A stretch of 64,000 nucleotides of DNA, taken from an uncultured Pseudomonadota bacterium. GTDB taxonomy: Bacteria; Myxococcota_A; UBA796; SXON01. The notes under the pieces were generated by a model. It was not told the DNA's origin, searched no databases, and worked only from the letters and a program-made list of their open reading frames with translations. Below, in pieces: positions 1 to 8,529 of the stretch. The DNA is taken from positions 62,001 through 126,000 of the forward strand of contig CAIQVJ010000064.1 of assembly GCA_903875225.1 (NCBI GenBank), given 5' to 3'. The translations under genes were made by a program, and so were the position numbers. Each line of letters opens with the position of its first letter. Positions within the stretch are counted from its first letter, which is position 1.

Positions 1-92
1 GCAAGTACACCAACGCCTGCGAGGCCCTGGACCGCGCCCACAAGCCCGTTCGCTGCCAGTTGTGGTGGAAGTCGGGCCATCACGCGCCGTAG
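1..92 (+). CDS. C-terminal end of an unknown protein (partial)
   Basis: The window opens inside a reading frame (codons begin at base 3) that encodes 29 residues and stops with TAG at 90-92. The visible tail is rich in Cys, His, Lys and Trp (two Cys, two adjacent Trp, a final GHHAP). The adjacent lipoprotein is on the opposite strand and converges on it with a 12-base gap. Too little is visible to name a family. It is called coding because the frame is open from the edge and its composition fits a protein, but a chance open frame cannot be excluded in DNA this rich in G+C. Confidence 0.45.
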   Translation, partial: KYTNACEALDRAHKPVRCQLWWKSGHHAP

Positions 93-104
93 GCGGCTGC
101 CCGC

Positions 105-482
105 TCAGGGCACGCTCACGTCGTCCGAGACATTCCCCCCGTCGACCGTCCAGTCGCCCGACGGCACGTTCTCGAGGGAGTAGGTCACGTCGTAGCGGCA
201 CATGCAGTCGCACGGGGTGCCGCTCTCCGTGTAGGTCACGTTGATCGTGCCTTCCGAGGCCTCGGCCTTTGCAGCGAGGCTCACACAGCAGGTGGCGCCG
301 AGCGCGTCGTGCTCGACATCGATCGTGTAGGCCTCGCTCCCGGGGCTCGCGACCAGCGACTCGGTCACGCTCCCGCTGTCGCCGGCGCAGTCCGCCTGGA
401 CGAAGTTGCGTACCCGGATGTGGTCGCCCGACGGGGGCCCGGATGGGCATCCCGCGAGGAGGAGGAGGATCGTGTACAGCAT
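105..482 (-). CDS. Small Cys-containing lipoprotein, unknown function
   Basis: This 125-residue protein starts with a short hydrophobic signal ending in a lipobox (LLLLAGC), so Cys at about residue 12 should be lipidated and the protein anchored in the cell envelope. The mature part contains several Cys (CC and CDCMC) and reads like a small beta-rich domain. The start at 482 was chosen over an upstream in-frame Met because it gives the signal peptide and has a GGGAAGGG ribosome-binding sequence just before it. It lies downstream of the YdcF-like gene on the same strand. No family was recognised. Confidence 0.7.
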   Translation of the reverse strand: MLYTILLLLAGCPSGPPSGDHIRVRNFVQADCAGDSGSVTESLVASPGSEAYTIDVEHDALGATCCVSLAAKAEASEGTINVTYTESGTPCDCMCRYDVTYSLENVPSGDWTVDGGNVSDDVSVP

Positions 483-513
483 GTGGCCCTTCCCGGTCGA
501 GTGCCCTTGGTTC

Positions 514-1113
514 CTACATCGAATCGTAGCCACGAAGCCACGCCCCGGCACGGACTTCCAGGCGATGGCGGAACGGCAGCGGGCGCACGATGCGCTCCAG
601 CGTCGACAGCACGGCCTCCGAGCGGCACTCCCAGCGCATGGTGTGCTCGTCGGGTTCGCCACCGAGGATCCAGTCGCGCTCGGTCTCGTTCGCCACGCGG
701 AGCAGCGCCGCGGGGCAATGCACGGTCACGACCGGCCCGGTGACACCGCTGTCCGCGATCAGTCTGCGGGTCCTCGGAATGTGGTACCGCGCGGTGACCA
801 CAAGCAGGCGCCGCCACCCGTTCTCCTGGGCCAGTGCCAGCGTGCGGGCCACCTCCTCCCGCGTCGACCGGGTCAGGTCCTCCTGGTGGATGCGGGTGCT
901 GGTCACCCCGAGCTCCCCCAGCAGCCCTGCCACGATGCTGCTCCCGGTGCGGTCCTGGCCCTTCAATCGGGCCTCCAGCGTCACGACGGTGGCGCCTGTC
1001 GACCGGTGCACCGCCGCCGCGGCCGCCGCGCGGGCCCGGAGCTCCCGGGTCGCGCGGGCCGGTGAATGGCGCAGCTCCTTGCCGAGCACCACCACGGCGT
1101 GGAATTCAAGCAC
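514..1113 (-). CDS. YdcF/DUF218-like protein
   Basis: This 199-residue protein has the features of the DUF218 (ElyC/SanA/YdcF) superfamily: an opening AVVVLGKEL strand, a TRSTREEV segment, and the core motif LLVVTARYHIPRTRRL, equivalent to the family's 'vvTs.yH.pRa' motif. Members are Rossmann-like proteins linked to envelope polymer or S-adenosylmethionine-related functions; the reaction is generally unknown. No signal peptide or membrane segment is evident, so it is probably cytoplasmic. Its start overlaps the end of the FemAB-like gene by 8 bases, so the two are probably co-transcribed and translationally coupled, which suggests a shared envelope-related role (inference). Confidence 0.72.
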   Translation of the reverse strand: MLEFHAVVVLGKELRHSPARATRELRARAAAAAAVHRSTGATVVTLEARLKGQDRTGSSIVAGLLGELGVTSTRIHQEDLTRSTREEVARTLALAQENGWRRLLVVTARYHIPRTRRLIADSGVTGPVVTVHCPAALLRVANETERDWILGGEPDEHTMRWECRSEAVLSTLERIVRPLPFRHRLEVRAGAWLRGYDSM

Positions 1114-2230
1114 CGGGAGCCGCCCGAAAAGGACCCTCGATGGTCGCGATCCCCTGTTCGATCCGGGCGCGCTCCTCGGCGCAGAAGGCCTCCACTGCGC
1201 GCCGGAACCCCGGATCGGGCAGGTAGTGCGCGCTCCACGTCAACGACGGCAGATAGCCACGCTGCAACTTGTGCTCTCCCTGGGCGCCGGCTTCGATGCG
1301 ACCGATGCCCTCGCGAAAGGCGAGGTCGAGCGCCATGTAGTAGCAGAGCTCGAAGTGCAGGAACGGGATCTGCCGCGAAGCCCCCCAATTCCGACCGTAT
1401 AACGCCTGCTCTCCGCGCAGGTGCAGGGCCGCTGCGATCAGGGCTTCGCCTTCCATGGCGACTGTGAGGATCACCCTGTCACCCAGCGCCGCGCCCATCT
1501 CGGCGAAAAAGGTGGGGGTGAGATAGGCCTGCCCCCACTTCCGGTCTGAATTCGCGGTGTAGAGCGCGTGGAACTGTACCCATTTCTCCTCGGTGATGTC
1601 GCGACCGACGAGCGTCTTGAGCGCGAGCCCGCACCCCTGCGCGAGGCGCCGTTCACGCCGGATGTCCTTGCGGCGGTGGCTCTGAAGAGTGGCGAGGAAC
1701 GCCTCGAAGTCCGGGTACCCGGGGTTGTGGAAGTGGAACTGGTAGCCCGCCCGGAGGGCCCAGCCCCGCGCAGCGAACGCCGCGCGGTCTGCCTCCTCGA
1801 TGAAGGTGACGTGCGCCGAGGACAGTCCGCGCGTAGCCTGCTCGATCCCATGGATCAGGCGGTCCCGCGTGTCCTCCGGAGCCCCGGGGCGTACGAGCAG
1901 CCGCGGTCCCGGCACCGGGGTGAACGGGACTCCGACGAGCAGCTTCGGGTAGTAGCGCCCGCCGGCGCGCTGCCAGGCCTGGGCCCAGGCCTGGTCGAAC
2001 ACGTACTCGCCCCAGGAGTGCGACTTCCGGTAGAGCGGCGCGAATCCGAGGGGACGGCCCTCCGGGTCGCGGAGCACCAGGGGCTGCGGTGCCCAGCCGG
2101 CGCTCGGGGTCGCGGATCCGCTGTGCTCCAACGCGGTGAAGAAGCCGTGCGTGACGAAGGGGTTCGCTGTTCCCGCACACGCGTCCCACTCCCGGGGCGG
2201 AAGGTCCAACGTCATCGAGGCGGCGAGCAT
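1106..2230 (-). CDS. FemAB-like N-acyltransferase (PF04339-type)
   Basis: This 374-residue protein resembles the peptidogalycan/FemAB-like family of GNAT-fold acyltransferases. It opens with NPFVTHGFFTALEHSGS and has a central RYYPKLLVGVPFTPVPGPRL block, both typical of the family, and later QFHFHNPGYPDFEAFLATL and ALYGRNWGA segments. Family members are thought to add aminoacyl or acyl groups to cell-wall or other substrates in the cytoplasm, but the substrate is unknown. The ATG at 2230 has AGGAG just upstream; a second Met five codons in is an alternative. Its last 8 bases overlap the YdcF-like gene. It faces away from the peroxiredoxin gene. Confidence 0.8.
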   Translation of the reverse strand: MLAASMTLDLPPREWDACAGTANPFVTHGFFTALEHSGSATPSAGWAPQPLVLRDPEGRPLGFAPLYRKSHSWGEYVFDQAWAQAWQRAGGRYYPKLLVGVPFTPVPGPRLLVRPGAPEDTRDRLIHGIEQATRGLSSAHVTFIEEADRAAFAARGWALRAGYQFHFHNPGYPDFEAFLATLQSHRRKDIRRERRLAQGCGLALKTLVGRDITEEKWVQFHALYTANSDRKWGQAYLTPTFFAEMGAALGDRVILTVAMEGEALIAAALHLRGEQALYGRNWGASRQIPFLHFELCYYMALDLAFREGIGRIEAGAQGEHKLQRGYLPSLTWSAHYLPDPGFRRAVEAFCAEERARIEQGIATIEGPFRAAPGA

Positions 2231-2329
2231 CTCCTCTCCTATCCGTGACCGCGGACACAGGGCCGCAGCTTGACCGAACCGTGGGCGCGGCTACCCTCTT
2301 GCCGCATTCAACCCCACCCGGAGATCACC

Positions 2330-2791
2330 ATGAGCCTTGTTGGAAAGCCCGCCCCGACGTTCACCCTCACCGACAACGCCCGGCAGAAGGTGTCGCTCGA
2401 CAGCTTCCGGGGGAAGAAGGTCGTGCTCGTGTTCTACCCGGCGGCATTCACTGGCGTTTGCGAGAAGGAGGTCTGCAACTTCCGCGACTCGCTCTCGGAC
2501 CTCAACGGATTGAACGCCGTGGTCCTGGGCATCAGCGTCGACGCGCCCTTCTCCAACAACGCGTTCGCGGCCAAGAACAACCTCAACTTCCCGCTGCTCT
2601 CGGATCCCGCGCGGGAGACGATCACCGCGTACGACATCGTGATCCATGACTTTGCCGGGATCACGGGCCTCACGGTGGCCAAGCGCGCGGTCTTCGTGGT
2701 CAACGAAGAAGGGATCGTCACCTGGGAATGGGTGGGCCCGAACCCCGGTGTGGAGCCCGACTATGCAGCGGTGAAGGCCGCGCTCGGGTAG
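2330..2791 (+). CDS. Peroxiredoxin (BCP/AhpE-type thiol peroxidase)
   Basis: This 153-residue protein is a complete thioredoxin-fold peroxiredoxin that reduces hydrogen peroxide and organic peroxides in the cytoplasm. The active-site region YPAAFTGVCEKEVC places the peroxidatic Cys at residue 44, with the family's Thr three residues before it. A second Cys at residue 49 (Cys plus five) is the spacing of atypical 2-Cys BCP/PrxQ enzymes, so an intramolecular disulfide recycled by thioredoxin is plausible; a thioredoxin gene lies at 43.1 kb. The ATG at 2330 follows a GGAG ribosome-binding site, and an upstream in-frame start would add 20 residues with no domain role. It converges on the TPR gene with 6 bases between stops. 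Confidence 0.93.
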   Translation: MSLVGKPAPTFTLTDNARQKVSLDSFRGKKVVLVFYPAAFTGVCEKEVCNFRDSLSDLNGLNAVVLGISVDAPFSNNAFAAKNNLNFPLLSDPARETITAYDIVIHDFAGITGLTVAKRAVFVVNEEGIVTWEWVGPNPGVEPDYAAVKAALG

Positions 2792-2797
2792 GCGCCG

Positions 2798-3685
2798 CTA
2801 CCGCAGGAACCGGGTCTCCGCGGCGCGCAGCCGTCGGACCCGCTGCTGCTCTGCGCCCTCGGAGCGGACGCACCCGTCGCTCCCGATCACCCACGCGTCG
2901 CCACGGGGGTTTTCGGGGACGGGGGTGTGTGCCCATGCGAAAAATGCCTCGGGAGACGGTGGGGGTGCGTGGTTCACCGCCGCGTATGCCTGGCAGGCTG
3001 GCAGGAACTGGGCCGCCAGCCGGTCGTGGTACAGCCGGCTGAGCTGTGTGGCCGTGTCGGTCTTTTCGGCGTCGGACGTCGCGGCCGCGAGCTTCTGCTC
3101 GAGGTAGGTGATCGCGCCGGCCAGGTCCCCACCGCGACTGCGCATCGCTGCTGCTGCGGATGCGTACCAGCTCACGCTGCCCGGGACGATCGCGGCCTTG
3201 TCCATCCACTCGGCGGCGCCGAGCGGGTCGTCCTGGTAGAGGTAGAGGTTCATGGCGTACGAGAAGGCAAAGTAGCCGTCGTTCGGCAGGGCCTCTGCGC
3301 CGCGCTTGAACACGGCGTTGCTCCCCTCGATGTCGCCCAGCACCCGCAGCAACGAGCCGCCGTAGAAATACGGCGACCGCCACGTCGGGTCGAGGTCCAC
3401 CGTGGCCAGGATGGTCGTGCGCAACCACTCGATCCAGGTGGGGTCCGGATCGATGCGCCAGCGCTCGCCGAACACGAGCACGGACCGCATCCAGAGCAGA
3501 TCCGCCAGGGGCTCGGCCTGGTCGAGCGAACACGCCTTCAGCATCGGTCCGTTCGGCGCGAAGACGAGCGCGTTGAGGCTCGCGCGTTGCTCGCGCGTGA
3601 CGTCGGCTCGGGGCTGGGCCATCGCCACGGTCCCCGCGCCGAGGATCGCAATTCCTGCCAGGACCAGGGGGGTGGGTGACTTCAC
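2798..3685 (-). CDS. Secreted TPR-like protein
   Basis: This 295-residue protein has a clear N-terminal signal peptide (about 24 residues, cleavage near AMA-QP) and then degenerate tetratricopeptide-like helical pairs, seen as repeated segments such as YFYGGSLLRVLGDIEGSNAVFKRGAEALP and YFAFSYAMNLYLYQDDPLGAAEWMDKAA. It is probably exported to the periplasm as a scaffold for protein contacts; no catalytic motif is visible. The start has AGAGGTAG upstream. It is monocistronic, divergent from the PAS-GGDEF-EAL gene and convergent with peroxiredoxin. Confidence 0.75.
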   Translation of the reverse strand: MKSPTPLVLAGIAILGAGTVAMAQPRADVTREQRASLNALVFAPNGPMLKACSLDQAEPLADLLWMRSVLVFGERWRIDPDPTWIEWLRTTILATVDLDPTWRSPYFYGGSLLRVLGDIEGSNAVFKRGAEALPNDGYFAFSYAMNLYLYQDDPLGAAEWMDKAAIVPGSVSWYASAAAAMRSRGGDLAGAITYLEQKLAAATSDAEKTDTATQLSRLYHDRLAAQFLPACQAYAAVNHAPPPSPEAFFAWAHTPVPENPRGDAWVIGSDGCVRSEGAEQQRVRRLRAAETRFLR

Positions 3686-3727
3686 ATCTACCTCTATTTC
3701 GGGGCGGCATTCGGCGCAGCGACCGCG

Positions 3728-3733
3728 TAAGCT
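3728..3733 (+). promoter_or_regulatory. -10-like hexamer, probable leaderless start
   Basis: TAAGCT ends exactly 6 nt before the ATG at 3740, the spacing expected if transcription begins on the A of the start codon. No clear -35 element is seen, and there is no Shine-Dalgarno sequence. It is one of a dozen such arrangements in the window. Confidence 0.45.
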
Positions 3734-3739
3734 GAATGT

Positions 3740-5377
3740 ATGTCACGGGTCGTCACTCCCACAGAGCTGTCCTTGGAGGACCAGCGCCTCTTTTTCGACG
3801 AGGCGCCGACCGGGATCGTCGTGGCTGCCGTCGACGGCACGATCCTGCGGGTGAATCCAGCGTTCTGCAAGTTCGTCGCGCGTTCGGCCGAGTGGTTGCT
3901 GGGCAGGAACGTGTCCGACGTCTCCGACCCGGATGATCCCGCCGGCATGGGCGCCCGCCGGGAACCCACGGCACCCCAGCCGATGACGACGGAGAAGCGG
4001 TACATCCGGCCAGACGGCACGGTGGTCACGGCGCTGCTCACGCTCGGCGCCGCCCGGGACACGCTGGGGCGGCACGTGCTCGTCGGGAGCGTCGTCGACG
4101 TCACGGCGCGGGCGAACGCCGATGCTCGCATGCGCCACTACACCGTGCACGACGCGCTCACCGGGCTTCCCAACCGGGCGCTGTTCCTCGACCGCCTCGA
4201 GCAGACGCTCGCCCGTGGCGAGTGGGGGGTGTGTGCGGTGATCGGGCTGGACCACTTCCGACACGTGAACGACGCCCTCGGCCGCTCTGCCGGCGACCGC
4301 GTCCTGGTGGACTTCGCCCGTCGGCTGGAGCAGCTCGTGGGCAAGAACGGCACGGCTGCGCGGATCGGGGATGACGAGTTCGCCGTGCTGGCCGCCACCA
4401 CGCCCCGCGAGCTGGAGGCGATCCGGCAGACCCTGCCGCAGTTCCGCACCTCCGACGGCTTTGCGCTCACCGCGAGCGTGGGCGTGCGTGAATTCGAGGA
4501 GGGCATCCCGGCCGATGCCCTGCTGGCCGATGCCCAGCTCGCGCTGCACCATGCGAAGGCCTCGGGTCGGGACAGGCTCGTGCGGTACGCTTCCTCGCTC
4601 CGCGGCCAGGTCTCGAGGGCCATGCTCATCGAACGGCGGCTTCGTCGCGCGCTGGAAAGGAACGAGATCCACGTCCACTACCAGACGATCCATCGATGCC
4701 AGGACGGCGTTCTCACCGGCTTCGAGGCCCTGGCGCGCTGGACGGACGAGGAACTCGGGTTCGTCTCGCCCACGGAGTTCATCCCCGTTGCCGAGGCCCA
4801 TGGCCTCATCCAGGCCCTCGGCTCGCACGTGATGCAGCAGGCGGTGAACCAGCTCGCGCAGTGGCGTGCAGAGAATCGCGGCGACCTCACGATGTCGGTC
4901 AACGTGTCCACTCTGCAGCTTGGCGATCCGGCTCACGTCGCGGCCCTGCTCGCGCTTCTCGTCGAGTGCGAGGTGCCGGCGCACCTCCTGAAGATCGAGC
5001 TCACCGAGAGCGTGTTCTTCGACATGTCTCCCGACGTGACCGAGGGGCTCCTCGCCCTCTCCGACACTGGAGTGCAGCTCGTGCTGGACGACTTCGGCAC
5101 CGGCTGGTCCTCGTTCGGCTACCTGCTGGAGCTGCCCTTCAAGGGCTTGAAGGTCGATCGCAGCTTCGTCACCGACATCTACCAGAACCCCCGCCGCCGG
5201 GGGCTCGTCCGCGCAGTGGCGGAGCTGGCCCGCAGCCTCGACATGCACTGCGTGGGGGAGGGCGTGGAGAACGAGGCGCAGCGAGCCTGCCTGGCTGAGC
5301 TCGGCGTGGGGTACGCACAGGGATGGCTTTTCGGGCGCGCCGTCGCGCCAGAGTTGGTGGTCTTCGGGGACGAGTAG
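3740..5377 (+). CDS. PAS-GGDEF-EAL cyclic-di-GMP signalling protein
   Basis: This 545-residue cytoplasmic protein has a PAS domain (about residues 15-125), a GGDEF domain (about 130-290) and an EAL domain (about 295-540). The cyclase signature reads GDDEF (210-214): the second Gly is Asp, so cyclase activity is doubtful, although the first metal-binding Asp (171) is kept. The EAL domain looks active: EAL at 329-331, the NVS segment, ELTES, DDFGTG at 450-455, KVDRSF from 471 and the final GVEN Glu are all present. The likely role is a c-di-GMP phosphodiesterase tuned by a PAS signal, with the GGDEF domain as a possible GTP sensor (inference from similar proteins). No membrane segments. Confidence 0.93.
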   Translation: MSRVVTPTELSLEDQRLFFDEAPTGIVVAAVDGTILRVNPAFCKFVARSAEWLLGRNVSDVSDPDDPAGMGARREPTAPQPMTTEKRYIRPDGTVVTALLTLGAARDTLGRHVLVGSVVDVTARANADARMRHYTVHDALTGLPNRALFLDRLEQTLARGEWGVCAVIGLDHFRHVNDALGRSAGDRVLVDFARRLEQLVGKNGTAARIGDDEFAVLAATTPRELEAIRQTLPQFRTSDGFALTASVGVREFEEGIPADALLADAQLALHHAKASGRDRLVRYASSLRGQVSRAMLIERRLRRALERNEIHVHYQTIHRCQDGVLTGFEALARWTDEELGFVSPTEFIPVAEAHGLIQALGSHVMQQAVNQLAQWRAENRGDLTMSVNVSTLQLGDPAHVAALLALLVECEVPAHLLKIELTESVFFDMSPDVTEGLLALSDTGVQLVLDDFGTGWSSFGYLLELPFKGLKVDRSFVTDIYQNPRRRGLVRAVAELARSLDMHCVGEGVENEAQRACLAELGVGYAQGWLFGRAVAPELVVFGDE

Positions 5378-5437
5378 GGGCATGCCGCGCCAGTGGGGGC
5401 GAGCGCATGTCCCGCCCCTCCTTGATACGGCCCGGCC

Positions 5438-6034
5438 GTGCTGCTCGTCTGGTTGCTCGCATGCCCCACACCCTTCACGGCGAAGGACACGTCGGGTGCG
5501 TCGGACGCAGACACGGACACGGACGCAGACAGCGACACCGGGCTCACCTTCGAGGAGGACGACGCACGTGTGCGCGCGCTCACCGATCTGCCCGAGGGCG
5601 ACAACCCGGCCTTTCCGCCCCTGCTCGTGCGCATCGAGTACGTGGTCGACGGCGACACCTTCTACTGCACGCCGGTGGGCACCTCGGACTCGCTCAAGGT
5701 GCGGATGATCGGCATGGACACGCCTGAGATCGCCCACGAGGACCCGGCCGACTGCTACGGCAACGAGGCCTGGGCATACACCGATGCCCAGTTGACGAAC
5801 CGGCTCGCGTGGCTCACCTATGACGAGGACCCCGACGACACCTACGGTCGAAGCCTCAACTACATCATCCGGGGGAGCGACGAAGACGGGTTCTTCAATC
5901 GCAACCTCGTACGGCGTGGCTACGCTACACCGTTCACCGTGGAACCCAACGATGCCTACGCGACCCAGATCCAGGCCGACTCCGATGCCGCCGAGGCAGA
6001 AGGCGCGGGGATGTGGTCGGCCTGCGGGATGTAG
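5438..6034 (+). CDS. Lipoprotein with staphylococcal-nuclease-like (SNc) domain
   Basis: This 198-residue protein starts at a GTG and opens with a short signal ending in lipobox LLAC (Cys at about residue 9), followed by an Asp/Thr/Ser linker. The SNc domain begins near residue 62: VVDGDTFYC, then VRMIGMDTPEI, the two hallmark strands of thermonuclease folds. A YGRSLNYI segment later matches the conserved DkYGR-like motif of the family. It is probably anchored in the outer membrane or periplasm and cleaves nucleic acids, with Ca2+ dependence expected from the family. TACGGC lies 6 nt before the GTG, so the transcript may be leaderless. A coiled-coil membrane protein gene follows after 9 bases. 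Confidence 0.85.
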   Translation: MLLVWLLACPTPFTAKDTSGASDADTDTDADSDTGLTFEEDDARVRALTDLPEGDNPAFPPLLVRIEYVVDGDTFYCTPVGTSDSLKVRMIGMDTPEIAHEDPADCYGNEAWAYTDAQLTNRLAWLTYDEDPDDTYGRSLNYIIRGSDEDGFFNRNLVRRGYATPFTVEPNDAYATQIQADSDAAEAEGAGMWSACGM

Positions 6035-6043
6035 CGGGTCCCG

Positions 6044-7054
6044 ATGATACCCGATCTCGTGATCACCTTTCTCTACGTCGTGTTCGCGCTCATGGCCGCG
6101 GCCGGGCTCGGTGCGTACCTGATCGCGAGGAGGGCGGCGCAGACGGTGCAGTCGATCCGCACGAACCGGAGTCTGCCGCGGATCAGCGCTCGCCCGACGC
6201 GCACGAAGCTGATGGAAGAAGGGGCCGACCTGCTCGCCTACCCCCGGAAGTTGGAGGTGCTGGAGCAGAAGCTCGGTGACAGGCACCGCGCGGTTCAGGA
6301 CCAGATGCAGTTGCTCGACGCGCGCCGGGCCGAGATGCAGGCAAAGGTCGGACGGGACGAGTTGGTCAAGAAGTACCAGCAGGACGTCGCGCTGCTGGAT
6401 GCCCGGGCGTCCTCCATGCGCCGCGTGCTCGCGATGGTGTGGAAGACACGCACGGTGCTGCTTTTCCGGGCGCACCTGGCGATCACGGCGCGGCGTCGAC
6501 CGCAGCTGGGGACGATGCCGGATCCTGCGTCGCCGAACCTCGATCTCCGGAGCGCACAGCAGGCTTTTCACGCGGCAGCCGCGGCGGTGAAGTTCTACCT
6601 CGATGCCGTGCGGGAGCGGGCGCTCGAGCTTCCGGCCCAGCGTCCCGACGTGCCGCTCTCCGCGGAGGTGGACGACGCGATCCGGGCTGCGGTGGACCAG
6701 GAGCAGGAGCGAACGGCGGCGGCCTACGTCGGGCTCGTGGAGGACATGGACCGGCTCTGTGACCACCTCACGTGGCTCGGGGACCACCTGGCCTCCAAGG
6801 CCACGCTCGACGGAGGGAACGCCGAGCCGGGGCTGGCACCCGACTCGGGGCCCCTGCTGGAGGAGGTCGACAAGGCGCTCAGGGAGCTCTCGGCGCTGTC
6901 GCGATCCATGGATCCGATGGTGGCGGACAGCGCGGTCGCGAACCTGGAGAGCGACATCGGGCGGCTCGAGGAGTCGGGCCTCGAGGCAGACGCCGAGGCG
7001 CGTGCGCAGCTCGAAGTGGACAAACTGTTGAAGGAGGGCGAGACGTGGCGGTAG
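6044..7054 (+). CDS. Membrane-anchored coiled-coil protein, unknown function
   Basis: This 336-residue protein has one N-terminal membrane segment (about residues 5-28) and then a long, mostly helical, charged cytoplasmic region with heptad-like stretches, for example LEVLEQKLGDRHRAVQDQM near residue 70. A Pro/Asp-rich break lies near residue 160, and further helices run to the C terminus. No enzymatic motif is visible. It follows the nuclease gene by 9 bases, and its stop overlaps the start of the HAD phosphatase gene by 10 bases, so the three may be one transcript. It may be a scaffold or membrane-organising protein, but this is only inference. Confidence 0.75.
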   Translation: MIPDLVITFLYVVFALMAAAGLGAYLIARRAAQTVQSIRTNRSLPRISARPTRTKLMEEGADLLAYPRKLEVLEQKLGDRHRAVQDQMQLLDARRAEMQAKVGRDELVKKYQQDVALLDARASSMRRVLAMVWKTRTVLLFRAHLAITARRRPQLGTMPDPASPNLDLRSAQQAFHAAAAAVKFYLDAVRERALELPAQRPDVPLSAEVDDAIRAAVDQEQERTAAAYVGLVEDMDRLCDHLTWLGDHLASKATLDGGNAEPGLAPDSGPLLEEVDKALRELSALSRSMDPMVADSAVANLESDIGRLEESGLEADAEARAQLEVDKLLKEGETWR

Positions 7055-7686
7055 ATCTTGAAACTGCGTGCAACGAAGCGGCGACCCGCGCTCTCCAGAT
7101 CGAGGCAGGGGAGGCGCTCTTCGATCTCGATGGGACGCTGATCCACGGGGACATCGGCGAGTCGGCGGTGGTGGTGCTCGATCCGCCCGGCTGGGACTGG
7201 CCGGCCTACCACGCGCTCGTGGAGTCTGACGATCCCGCGGTCCGCGCGGCCGGTGCGCTCACGCAGGCGCTGATCACCGCGCGGGCGCTCGCGGGGCTCA
7301 CGGTGCCCGAGGTCGAGCGGATCGTGGACACGGCGTTCGCGGAGGGTCTGGTCCGGCCGTGCGAGGCCACGTGCGCGCTCGCCCACAAGCTCTCCCTGCA
7401 CCATCGCGTGTGGATCCTCACCGGTAGCGCCATCGTGCTCGGTCGCGCTGTCGCGCCCAGGCTCGGCCTGCAGAACGTGATCGGTCTGCTCCTGTCGTTC
7501 GATGGAGACCGCCTCACCGATCGGGTCCTGCCGCCCGTGACGATCGCGTCGGGCAAGATCAACGCGGCGTGGGTCTCCACCGGGCGTCGCCCGGCATTCG
7601 CCATCGGCGACAGCCCGTGGGACGTGCCGCTCCTCGAACATGCGAGGTCGCGGCTCGGCGTGGGGCGGATCGCTGGCGTGGTGTAG
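7045..7686 (+). CDS. HAD-superfamily phosphatase (SerB/HAD-IB-like)
   Basis: This 213-residue enzyme has the haloacid dehalogenase motifs in order: motif I DLDGTL (near residues 25-30, nucleophile Asp), motif II TGS (ILTGSA), the Lys of motif III (ASGKIN) and motif IV GDSPWD. The order and length fit subclass IB, the phosphoserine-phosphatase-like group that removes phosphate from small metabolites; the true substrate is unknown. The start is taken as GTG at 7045, which overlaps the previous gene by 10 bases. Upstream in-frame sequence lies entirely inside the preceding gene and is not needed for the fold. Confidence 0.85.
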   Translation: MAVDLETACNEAATRALQIEAGEALFDLDGTLIHGDIGESAVVVLDPPGWDWPAYHALVESDDPAVRAAGALTQALITARALAGLTVPEVERIVDTAFAEGLVRPCEATCALAHKLSLHHRVWILTGSAIVLGRAVAPRLGLQNVIGLLLSFDGDRLTDRVLPPVTIASGKINAAWVSTGRRPAFAIGDSPWDVPLLEHARSRLGVGRIAGVV

Positions 7687-7725
7687 TGGCGGGCGCTCGC
7701 ACCTGGTTCACTTGCAGCAGGGGGA

Positions 7726-7754
7726 TCGACGGGCGAAAACCCGCGCGGTAGTAG
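7726..7754 (+). promoter_or_regulatory. Candidate leaderless promoter of truA
   Basis: TCGACG (7726-7731) is followed 17 bp later by TAGTAG (7749-7754), which ends 6 nt before the GTG at 7761. The -35 differs from TTGACG at one base. No Shine-Dalgarno sequence is seen. Confidence 0.4.
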
Positions 7755-7760
7755 CTGGCC

Positions 7761-8522
7761 GTGCAAACCTGGAAGCTCACCCTGGCCTACGATGGACGCA
7801 AGCTCTGCGGATGGCAGGCCCAGACGGGGGTGCGCACCGTGCAGGTCGAGGTGGAAGCAGCGCTCTCGAAGCTCTTCGGTGGGGAGCACATCGTGTTGCA
7901 CGGGAGCGGGCGGACGGACTCGGGCGTGCATGCGCTCGGTCAGATCGGGAGCTTTCGCGCGGAGAAGGTGCGTGAACCGGAGGCGGTGCGGATGGCGCTC
8001 AACTCGCTGCTGCCCGAGGACATCTCCTGCCTCGGGGCCGAGCACGCCCCGCCCGGCTTCCACGCCCGCTTCTCCGCGACCGGGAAGACCTACCGGTACC
8101 TCTTCGATGACTCCCGCGCCCGATCCCCTTTTTGGGAGGGACGCGCCTGCCGCCTGCGAAAGACCCCCGATTGGGCCGCGTTCGACGCTGCGCTCGGGTG
8201 CTATCTCGGCACTCACGACTTCTCGGCGTTTCAGGGGCCGCCCAGCGGCAAGCCCCGCTCGCCGATCCGCACCATCTCCACCTGCGAACGCACGGTGATG
8301 GCGGGCCCGCACGGGACGGTGCACGCCGTGACGATCGAGGGCCCGGGTTTTCTGCGCTACCAGATCCGCATCATGATGGGCACCGCCCTCGAGGTCGGAC
8401 TTGGCAAGCGGGAGCTCGCCACCATCCCGGAGCTCCTGGCGCGCGGGCCGGGCGGCACGCGCGAGGAAGCCGGCCGGACCGCGCCGCCGGACGGCCTCTA
8501 CCTCGTCTCGGTGCGGTACTGA
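7761..8522 (+). CDS. truA: tRNA pseudouridine synthase A
   Basis: This 253-residue enzyme converts uridines 38-40 in the anticodon stem-loop of tRNAs to pseudouridine. The signature GRTDSGVHA is intact, with catalytic Asp at residue 53. The N-terminal LTLAYDGRKLCGWQAQ and the later FHARFSATGKTYRY and FLRYQIRIMMGT segments are typical of TruA, and the length is normal. The start is a GTG with a -10-like sequence 6 nt upstream. The gene converges on the SH3-like secreted protein with only 7 bases between stops. Confidence 0.97.
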   Translation: MQTWKLTLAYDGRKLCGWQAQTGVRTVQVEVEAALSKLFGGEHIVLHGSGRTDSGVHALGQIGSFRAEKVREPEAVRMALNSLLPEDISCLGAEHAPPGFHARFSATGKTYRYLFDDSRARSPFWEGRACRLRKTPDWAAFDAALGCYLGTHDFSAFQGPPSGKPRSPIRTISTCERTVMAGPHGTVHAVTIEGPGFLRYQIRIMMGTALEVGLGKRELATIPELLARGPGGTREEAGRTAPPDGLYLVSVRY

Positions 8523-8529
8523 GGCAGGG

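Noticed and set aside
3743..6787. Very long antisense reading frames (1014 codons here; others of 1485 and 961 codons at 54575-59032 and 21334-24219)
   Set aside because: They oppose clearly conserved genes (PAS-GGDEF-EAL, ABC exporter, gspD), have the Arg/His/Gly-rich composition of antisense high-G+C DNA, and show no domain.
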